17,233 nt of DNA. Origin: DATKLX01 sp035542155 (GTDB taxonomy: Bacteria; Chloroflexota; Anaerolineae; Anaerolineales; Anaerolineaceae). Below, in pieces: positions 6,865 through 12,463 of the stretch. The stretch spans positions 1-17,233 of the forward strand of contig DATKLX010000048.1 in the NCBI GenBank assembly GCA_035542155.1, in the 5' to 3' direction. The position numbers were made by a program, and so were the translations under genes. Position 1 is the first letter of the stretch; each line of letters begins with the position of its first letter. The notes beneath the pieces are model-generated. The model had not been told where the DNA came from. It did not search any database and worked only from the letters and a program-made list of their open reading frames with translations.

Positions 6865-9141
6865 TCAAAGCTCAATATCATATTCACCGATCTGAACGTG
6901 TGGTCGCTCGGGACGCTCGGAGAGGCTGATGTCAAAGCGCCTGCGCCACTGGATCAGCTCGCGAGCGAAGCGGAACCATTTGCGTTCCGCTTCGGACAGG
7001 CCGGGATCCTCGGCGGCTTGCTGAGTATCGCGAATGTCACTCATATGGACGTGCTCGATGGGCAGGCTGAGGGACAGGAAAGGACGGAGATCCCATAGCT
7101 TCAGGCTGCCATCTTTTCCAGAGGTGAGGAGCGAATCGCCGTTGGCGGCGAAGCACAATCCGGTCACCGGTCCGGTGAAACCCTCGAGGGATTGGAGGTA
7201 GTTGCCTTCGGGGGAAGACCAGAGGTTGACCTTGCCATCAAAACCGCCGCTGGCAAAAAACCGGCCGTGGGGGTGAAATGCCAGGGCAGTCACCAGGTTT
7301 TCGTGGGCGTTCAGGCTCTTCAGAGCGAATCCATCGGGGAAAGACCAGATCTTTACCGAACGATCGCGGCTGCCGCTGACCAGGTATTGTTCATCGGGGC
7401 TGACCGCCAGACTGGTCACAGTATCGGCATGCCCTTCCAGGGTTCGAACCAGGGTTCCAGAAGGAAGGCTCCAGATTCGGATCGAGCGGTCCGCGCCGCC
7501 GCTGGCTGCCAGCTCGCCATTCGGATCGAGGCTAATCGCGAAGATTTCCCCCTTATGGGCGGCGATCGACTTGATCTCAGGGCCGAATGGGATGCGCCAG
7601 ATCTTGAGCTGTCCATCGAACCCGACGCTGATCGCGGAACGGTTATCGGAGGAAACCGCCAGCCCGCGAACCGTACCTTGATGACCCTCGAGGGTCTTGA
7701 CCAGGCGCTGATCTTCCAGGCGCCAGATGCGAACCATGTGGTCGGCATGGCCGCTGAGAAGGTGCTGTCCGTCGGGGCTGAAAGCCAGAGTCCAGACCTG
7801 GCCCGGCGAGGTCTGGATGATGCGGGCGACCTGTTTTTCGGGGAGGCGCCAGAGATAGATCGAGCTCTGCGAATTGCCCGCCGCAACCATATTTCCTGAG
7901 GGATTGGCTGCCAGGCAGTTGATCTCAACGGCCGGACCGCGCAAAGATACCGGTGAGTGCAGGAGGATAGGCATGCGGCTGCATTCTTCGGCCAGGTAGG
8001 CCAGCCTTTCTAAGGCATTCCGGTTATCCTCATCGGGAGGAGACCAGCCGCTTTCCCGTAAGCGGAGAAGCATGCGCGCGCTCCAGATCGGCGGCGCGGA
8101 TTGGGCCAACTGCCAGTACTCCGGCCATTTTTGATCCCGCTCGAGGAGCTGAGTAACCGCTTGCCAATCAAGGTCGGTCATATCGGCCAGCCAGCGGATC
8201 TGGCGGCCGTGGTAGACCTTTTGCATCCAATCGATGCGACCCGAGCGGCGAACCGTGGCGACAATCCTGCGGCGCAGGTCCTGAGGGGCGCCTTCGTAAG
8301 CGGAAGCCAGCAGGCTTTGGTTGAAATCCAGGGATGCGTATTTCTCCCACTGCTCGGTGAGGAAGAACCATAAGGCGCGGCGAACGGGGTCCTGGGGCAA
8401 GATAGCTTTCTGGGTGATCCGCTCGCGGGCAGGAGCATAGTTCTGGTACAGGTACAGGTTGAGGAGCGTTTTGCGGGCATCCGCATCCCCAGAATCGACC
8501 AGGTCAGAAATCAGGTCAAGGCCCAGGGCACGGAGCGAATCAGTAGATATTTTTGGCAGCATATCCGTTAGAGCGAAAAGGCTCTCACCTTTGGAATCGA
8601 CAGCCGCCTGGACGACATGGACCCACTCCTCCAGACCGGCCCGGGAGGCCGCCAGGCGGATGCGCTTGCGAACCTCGGGAAGGCTGGACCGATACCGATC
8701 GGTGAGGAGTTTTTGGGCGGGGTCCAGTTCCGCATAAGCGGGAATTTGATCGGTGAGGAGCAAGAATGCGGCCTGGTTGGCCCGGTCGATGGGCAGGTAT
8801 TTTTGATTCACGGCTATTTCACGCGCCTGGGGATGATCCGCATCAACGGCGAGGAGGCAGAGGCTGTCCCAGGCAGGTAGGCTGCCCTGAGCGGCCAGAA
8901 TGACCAGGAATTGAAACGCCAATTGGGAAACGGATTCGGGAACCGGCCCGACGACCAGAGCCTCGAAGACCTGAATGGCATCCGGGGAACCTACCTGGAA
9001 GAGCGTAGCCATCGCCCCTTTGATGATGAGCTGGTCCTGGGCGATTTGGCCGAGACCTGTGGCCAGGCGTGGATTGGCGATCAAATCGAAGAGAATGCTG
9101 GTCTGGTCGGCATCCAAGGTAAAACTCTTTCTCCTGGTCAC
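6865..9141 (-). CDS. WD40 seven-bladed propeller protein with N-terminal helical module and conserved tail
   Basis: 758 residues from GTG at 9141, chosen because its GTGA overlaps the TGA stop of the radical SAM gene and GGAG lies just upstream; a TTG at 9150 is the alternative (residue numbers here count from 9150). Residues 1-400 are helical, HEAT-like. A module of about 58 residues occurs twice (124-181 and 257-312), each with an A-x-x-x-L-T-x-Q, an L-D and an R-x-R-I step. Residues 405-690 form seven WD40 blades, most ending in IW, LW or LWD; a full propeller. The last 26 residues carry R-F-D-I and G-E-Y-D-I, shared with the WD40 protein encoded at 12464-15130. There is no signal peptide or membrane segment, so it is probably a cytoplasmic scaffold. 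It is the last gene of the Ycf46/Hsp70 operon. Confidence 0.9.
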   Translation of the reverse strand: MTRRKSFTLDADQTSILFDLIANPRLATGLGQIAQDQLIIKGAMATLFQVGSPDAIQVFEALVVGPVPESVSQLAFQFLVILAAQGSLPAWDSLCLLAVDADHPQAREIAVNQKYLPIDRANQAAFLLLTDQIPAYAELDPAQKLLTDRYRSSLPEVRKRIRLAASRAGLEEWVHVVQAAVDSKGESLFALTDMLPKISTDSLRALGLDLISDLVDSGDADARKTLLNLYLYQNYAPARERITQKAILPQDPVRRALWFFLTEQWEKYASLDFNQSLLASAYEGAPQDLRRRIVATVRRSGRIDWMQKVYHGRQIRWLADMTDLDWQAVTQLLERDQKWPEYWQLAQSAPPIWSARMLLRLRESGWSPPDEDNRNALERLAYLAEECSRMPILLHSPVSLRGPAVEINCLAANPSGNMVAAGNSQSSIYLWRLPEKQVARIIQTSPGQVWTLAFSPDGQHLLSGHADHMVRIWRLEDQRLVKTLEGHQGTVRGLAVSSDNRSAISVGFDGQLKIWRIPFGPEIKSIAAHKGEIFAISLDPNGELAASGGADRSIRIWSLPSGTLVRTLEGHADTVTSLAVSPDEQYLVSGSRDRSVKIWSFPDGFALKSLNAHENLVTALAFHPHGRFFASGGFDGKVNLWSSPEGNYLQSLEGFTGPVTGLCFAANGDSLLTSGKDGSLKLWDLRPFLSLSLPIEHVHMSDIRDTQQAAEDPGLSEAERKWFRFARELIQWRRRFDISLSERPERPHVQIGEYDIEL

Positions 9142-9716
9142 GCGCTCCAACGAAGAGGATCGATCCCACTCAAGATAATCTCGCCGCCCGGGTCGATCAT
9201 GACCTCAGCCTCGGCGGTCCTGGAGAGATCCGCCCAGGAATAGCGGTCGCTGAGGAAGTGGACGGTTTTGTTCGCGGAGCCGATCAGTCCCTGGGCCAGG
9301 CGCCGGTTGGAATCGTAACGACCGGCGATGAGGATATCCACAAGCGTAAGCAATGTATGAATGCCGGGTATCCGGTTGATCTCATCCCAGGTGTAGCCGC
9401 TGAAAAGGATCACGGAGAGGGAGGTGGAGGAGCGGACCTGTTTGAGCAGGGATTCCAGCGGCCGGCGCTGCTGGAGCGGCTCACCGCCGCTGATGGTGAT
9501 CCCTTCGAGCGAACCCGAGAGATTCTGGATGCGATGGACCAGGCTGGAAATTGGGACCACTTCGCCGCCGCGGTTGAGGTAGGTCTCGGGGTTAAAGCAG
9601 TCCGGGCAGCCCAGGGTGCAGCCCTGCACCCAAAGAACCGCGCGCCGCCCCGGCCCGTTGCTCAGGCTGGCTTCCAGAAACGAGTGGATCCGAATGGTCG
9701 TGGAGTCCAAGGACAT
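9138..9716 (-). CDS. NrdG-like radical SAM activating enzyme (4Fe-4S single-cluster type)
   Basis: 192 residues. The radical SAM cluster motif is CTLGCPDC (Cys33, Cys37, Cys40; CX3CX2C), preceded by the N-G-P-G-R-R-A-V-L-W step typical of the NrdG/pyruvate-formate-lyase-activase branch, and the SAM-binding SGGEPL lies at 76-81. Family members cleave SAM to make a 5'-deoxyadenosyl radical and usually activate a glycyl-radical enzyme, but no such partner (NrdD or similar) is encoded in this window. Here it sits between the DUF2997 gene and a WD40 gene, so a different substrate is likely. It is 8 bp after the DUF2997 stop and overlaps the WD40 gene by 4 bp. The start is ambiguous: the strong GGGAGG abuts ATG 9716 but is ideally spaced for TTG 9710, two codons in. 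Confidence 0.92.
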   Translation of the reverse strand: MSLDSTTIRIHSFLEASLSNGPGRRAVLWVQGCTLGCPDCFNPETYLNRGGEVVPISSLVHRIQNLSGSLEGITISGGEPLQQRRPLESLLKQVRSSTSLSVILFSGYTWDEINRIPGIHTLLTLVDILIAGRYDSNRRLAQGLIGSANKTVHFLSDRYSWADLSRTAEAEVMIDPGGEIILSGIDPLRWSA

Positions 9717-9722
9717 CCTCCC
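9717..9722 (-). promoter_or_regulatory. Shine-Dalgarno site of the radical SAM gene, abutting its ATG
   Basis: GGGAGG (9722-9717) lies with no spacer before ATG 9716 and six bases before an in-frame TTG at 9710. The usual 5-9 base spacing favours TTG, which would shorten the product by two residues with no effect on the domain. Confidence 0.55.
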
Positions 9723-9724
9723 GG

Positions 9725-9943
9725 CTATTTCTTACGGCCTTTCCCCACTTTTAGCGGATCCGGCAGCGGTTCGCCGACCTTCTCATACGCTTCCGGCCGC
9801 ATCTCGCGATCTACTACCTGTCCGCCTAAAGCTTCCTCGAGCGAGCGGGTCAGATCGAGGCACCGGGTGCCTTTCACGCCGCGGACCTCGATGCGCACCT
9901 GGCCATCCTGATCGATAAACACTTCGATTTCTTGTAAGTCCAT
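9725..9943 (-). CDS. DUF2997 family small protein
   Basis: 72 residues from ATG 9943, chosen because AGGGAG lies about nine bases upstream and because the family begins with a short beta strand like the I-E-V-F-I-D seen here. The DUF2997 pattern is clear: a D-G-Q-V turn, G-x-x-G-x-x-C with Cys28, then an L-T-R-S-L-E-E-A-L-G helix. The last residues are basic (GKGRKK). It should be a small cytoplasmic alpha/beta protein; no function is known for the family. To my recollection DUF2997 genes often sit beside DUF1257 (Ycf35) genes in cyanobacteria, and here it is 14 bp after one. The single conserved Cys and the adjoining radical SAM gene raise the possibility that it is a substrate or carrier, which is inference. 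Confidence 0.85.
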   Translation of the reverse strand: MDLQEIEVFIDQDGQVRIEVRGVKGTRCLDLTRSLEEALGGQVVDREMRPEAYEKVGEPLPDPLKVGKGRKK

Positions 9944-9957
9944 TCGAATTCTCTCCC

Positions 9958-10338
9958 TCAGGCTGCGCGACGGAGAACGAGGTGGATGCGGCCATCCGCC
10001 TGGACTTCTTCGGAGGTGAGCGTAAAGCCCTGCTCCTCCAGCTTTACCCGGGCGGCGTGGTAAGCGTAGCGTTGGTTGAGCTGCTGGACGAAATCTTTCT
10101 GGCTGATGCCATGCACCCCGAACCAATCGGCGACGACCTCATAGGTCCCTTCGCCTTTGCGAAAACCGATCTCGTAGCCGAATTTACGCGCGACTTTCAG
10201 CTCAACCTTCGTGCGGTCGCCGCCAAAGCCGCGAATGTAGAGCTCACCCTCTTCGGGCTGGTAACCCAGTTCCTTAAGTGCCAGGATGAGCAGCTCTTTT
10301 TCAACGATCAGGGTTTTGAGCCTGGAAAAATGCGACAT
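9958..10338 (-). CDS. DUF1257 family protein (Ycf35-like)
   Basis: 126 residues, the usual length of the family. The N-terminus MSHFSRLKT and the middle segment with Y-E-I-G-F-R, G-T-Y-E-V-V-A-D-W-F-G-V and Q-R-Y-A-Y-H are hallmark stretches of DUF1257/Ycf35, known from cyanobacteria, algal plastids and scattered bacteria. No biochemical function is established. The start is well fixed by GGAGG six bases upstream. It follows the Hsp70-like gene by 24 bp and precedes DUF2997 by 14 bp. The presence of a Ycf35-type and a Ycf46-type gene in one non-photosynthetic-looking operon argues that these two work in the same process. No membrane segment or signal is seen, so it should be cytoplasmic. Confidence 0.93.
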   Translation of the reverse strand: MSHFSRLKTLIVEKELLILALKELGYQPEEGELYIRGFGGDRTKVELKVARKFGYEIGFRKGEGTYEVVADWFGVHGISQKDFVQQLNQRYAYHAARVKLEEQGFTLTSEEVQADGRIHLVLRRAA

Positions 10339-10344
10339 GAAATA

Positions 10345-10350
10345 CCTCCA
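10345..10350 (-). promoter_or_regulatory. Strong Shine-Dalgarno site of the DUF1257 gene
   Basis: TGGAGG (10350-10345) lies six bases before ATG 10338. It is one of the two strongest ribosome-binding sites in the operon and suggests that this small protein is made at a higher level than its neighbours. Confidence 0.7.
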
Positions 10351-10362
10351 GTCAGCAAGCGG

Positions 10363-11955
10363 TCAGGAAAGCTTCACCACCGGGAAATCGCGATGGGTCA
10401 GACGGTTGGTCTTGATATCGCGGGCGGTGATGAGCAGGCGTTTGTTTTCGTCGATATTAAATTCTACCTCGAAACGAGGTTCGCCTTCACCCGCTGGAGG
10501 ATCGGCCTTGAGAAAGGTAGGGGTTTGTTCGTTCATCCAGAACAGCGTGCGGCGCTCGGCTTCATCAGGCGTGACCTTCATGATGCGCGCAGCACCCGAG
10601 GGATCGAAGACGAGCTCAAAAGGCTGTACGTTGGGGCGGGTCTTCTGGACGCCTATTTCAAATATGGCGATACCAAGCTGCGCCTGGCCGGGATAGGTGG
10701 CCTTGATGGCCAGCTTCGCCACGGGGGAAGATGTCGGGTAAGGAGTTCCACGAGGGACGATCACGCGGTAATCGTAGTCGCCATTAGCCGCGTCGCGGTA
10801 GCGGATGGCGTAGTCGTGCTGAATGTGATCGAAGAAATCGACCCCGGCAACGAATGCGGCGGCTCCGCGGGCGACTGCGTCAAGGGGATGGTGGGCAAAC
10901 ACGTGGTCGTTGCCAAAAATCTGGCGGACGGTCCGCTTGACCGAGGGGATCTGGCTGCTGCCGCCGACCACGAGCGCAGCCTGGATGTCATCCTCGCTGA
11001 ACCCACGCTCGCGGGCAGAGTTGAGGGCAGCGCGGATGGTGCGGTTGATTTCTGCATACACATCGTGTTTGTCGAGCAAGTCTTCGAACTCCTGTCGGGT
11101 AAAGCTGGCGGTCAGGAGGCTCCCGGTATGGGGGTTCATCAGGGATAATTCTGCCTGATCCTTGAAGGAAAGAGCCTCTTTCACCCTTTCGCATTCCACC
11201 AAAAGACTGTTGCTGATCGGGCGGATGTCATCATCCATATCCGTTCGCTGGTTGCGACGAAGGGTCTCCTCGAACAGCCACTGGTCGATACTGGCGCCGC
11301 CGATATCAACGCCTGCCTTTCCCAGGACCCTGCAGCGACGGCCCGTGGCAGTGCTTTCTTCGTCCTCGATGAGGATCACGGCGACGTGGAGCGTGCCGCC
11401 GCCAAAATCGAGGATCAGGTAGACGCTTCCCGGCTGGATGTGGGCGCCGTAGCCCAACGCGGCGGCGGAAGCCTCGTCGATCAGACGAAAGCGGGGCATG
11501 CCGGCTTCTTCGGCCGTCTGGGACAGCCAGTCTTCGTAATGTTCATAGGCTTCGACTGGAATTGAAAAGGCGACCTCTTCTTCGCCGATCCCCAGCTCCT
11601 GGCTGGCGACCAGCAGGATGGTGGATAAGAAATCTTTACCGGCGTCCGACGGGGTGGTGTCGCGGCCATCAATCCGGATGCGGATCGGGCTGCGGCTGCT
11701 GATATAGCGCTTCATCCAGCGGAAGGTGCGCTCGGACTGATACAGGTTGTGGGCGAGCACCTGGTTGCCGATCCAGCGGGTTTTATTGGCGCCATAATGG
11801 ATCAGAGAGGGAATTACTGAAATCTGCTCACCCTCCTGGGCCAGGAGGCGGCCGTAATCGGGGATGTGATACGGAACTGCCTCTCCACGGGTCTCATCCC
11901 AAAGGGAAAGTACAGTATTGGATGTACCGAAATCGATGGCTAATCTGCCGGGCAT
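10363..11955 (-). CDS. Hsp70-like ATPase, divergent and lidless
   Basis: 530 residues against about 600-640 for DnaK. The actin-like ATPase domain (1-372) has phosphate-1 DFGTSNT (8-14), a candidate catalytic Lys82, Pro133, Glu161 within DEASAAALGYG, phosphate-2 DFGGGT (183-188), VDIGGASID (216-224) and the adenosine motif GGSSQIP (331-337), so ATP binding and hydrolysis are likely. Two features differ from DnaK: the residues after GGGT are L-H instead of the usual F-D, and the interdomain linker lacks the D-V-L-L-L-D-V motif. A beta-rich C-terminal region (about 395-530) could be a substrate-binding domain, but the helical lid is absent. A GrpE-like gene lies 9 bp upstream, while no J-domain gene is visible. 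The product is probably a specialised chaperone of this operon, not the housekeeping DnaK. Confidence 0.93.
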   Translation of the reverse strand: MPGRLAIDFGTSNTVLSLWDETRGEAVPYHIPDYGRLLAQEGEQISVIPSLIHYGANKTRWIGNQVLAHNLYQSERTFRWMKRYISSRSPIRIRIDGRDTTPSDAGKDFLSTILLVASQELGIGEEEVAFSIPVEAYEHYEDWLSQTAEEAGMPRFRLIDEASAAALGYGAHIQPGSVYLILDFGGGTLHVAVILIEDEESTATGRRCRVLGKAGVDIGGASIDQWLFEETLRRNQRTDMDDDIRPISNSLLVECERVKEALSFKDQAELSLMNPHTGSLLTASFTRQEFEDLLDKHDVYAEINRTIRAALNSARERGFSEDDIQAALVVGGSSQIPSVKRTVRQIFGNDHVFAHHPLDAVARGAAAFVAGVDFFDHIQHDYAIRYRDAANGDYDYRVIVPRGTPYPTSSPVAKLAIKATYPGQAQLGIAIFEIGVQKTRPNVQPFELVFDPSGAARIMKVTPDEAERRTLFWMNEQTPTFLKADPPAGEGEPRFEVEFNIDENKRLLITARDIKTNRLTHRDFPVVKLS

Positions 11956-11964
11956 ACGTACAGA

Positions 11965-12459
11965 TCACTCGACTTTCTCAACGATGGATTTAGACAGAAT
12001 TTTCCCCCCATACTGCACGCCGGAAACGAGGATGCGCACCGGCGCGCCAAGGGGAATATCGATCCCTGCAGCGGAAACGAGATGGAGATTGGGATCAAAT
12101 GCGGCGACCTCACCTGCCTGTCCGACGAAGATCAATCCTAATCCTTCCAACGAGCGGACCAGGCTGCGAGCGGCATTCAGCACGTCGCGAGCCTGCACCT
12201 GCCGTCCCTGTTCGAGCAAATGAGCCTGGGTCATGATCATCACTGCCGGGCGACCTGCTTCTACCAGGACCGTTTCGATGCGATGATCGGCAATCTCCTG
12301 AGCATTCCCTGCGGAGTCAAAGCGGGCGCGTTCCAGTTCAAGGGAAAGGTGCTGGATGGTCTTCACCTTTTCGTCGAGGGCGATGTGAAGAGCCTGGATT
12401 TCCCGTTCGAGGGACAGTTCGCGCTCAGCGTGGTTATTTGAGTCGATGCTTTTTTCCAT
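11965..12459 (-). CDS. grpE: GrpE-like nucleotide exchange factor
   Basis: 164 residues, slightly shorter than usual GrpE (about 180-200). Residues 10-48 form a charged coiled coil (an E-R-E-L-S-L-E-R-E type of heptad), as in the long GrpE dimer stalk. Residues 105-164 match the GrpE beta head: G-L-x-x-I-x-x-V-G-Q, A-A-F-D-P-N-L-H, then a V-Q-Y-G-G-K-I-L-x-K-S-I-V-x-K-V end like the G-Y-x-x-x-x-x-V-L-R-x-A-x-V-x-V of the family. It should release ADP from the Hsp70 encoded 9 bp downstream. It starts 4 bp after the stop of the HEAT/WD40 gene. The symbol marks the family only: this is likely a dedicated paralogue and not the stress-operon grpE. Confidence 0.85.
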   Translation of the reverse strand: MEKSIDSNNHAERELSLEREIQALHIALDEKVKTIQHLSLELERARFDSAGNAQEIADHRIETVLVEAGRPAVMIMTQAHLLEQGRQVQARDVLNAARSLVRSLEGLGLIFVGQAGEVAAFDPNLHLVSAAGIDIPLGAPVRILVSGVQYGGKILSKSIVEKVE

Positions 12460-12463
12460 AAAA

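Noticed and set aside
7192..7899. Plus-strand open frame of 235 codons opposite the WD40 propeller
   Set aside because: Its product mirrors the WD40 repeats in the antisense frame (repeated D-x-A or A-A-x steps). It has no start signal and is a shadow.
9725..10126. Longer start for the DUF2997 gene, 61 codons upstream
   Set aside because: The extension would overlap most of the C-terminal half of DUF1257 in another frame and has no family similarity. ATG 9943 has a good Shine-Dalgarno and fits the family length.
9982..11148. Long open frame of 388 codons on the plus strand, antisense to DUF1257 and the Hsp70-like gene
   Set aside because: It lies opposite clearly real genes, crosses their boundaries, has no ribosome-binding site and its product resembles no family I know. 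It is explained by the codon use of the minus strand.
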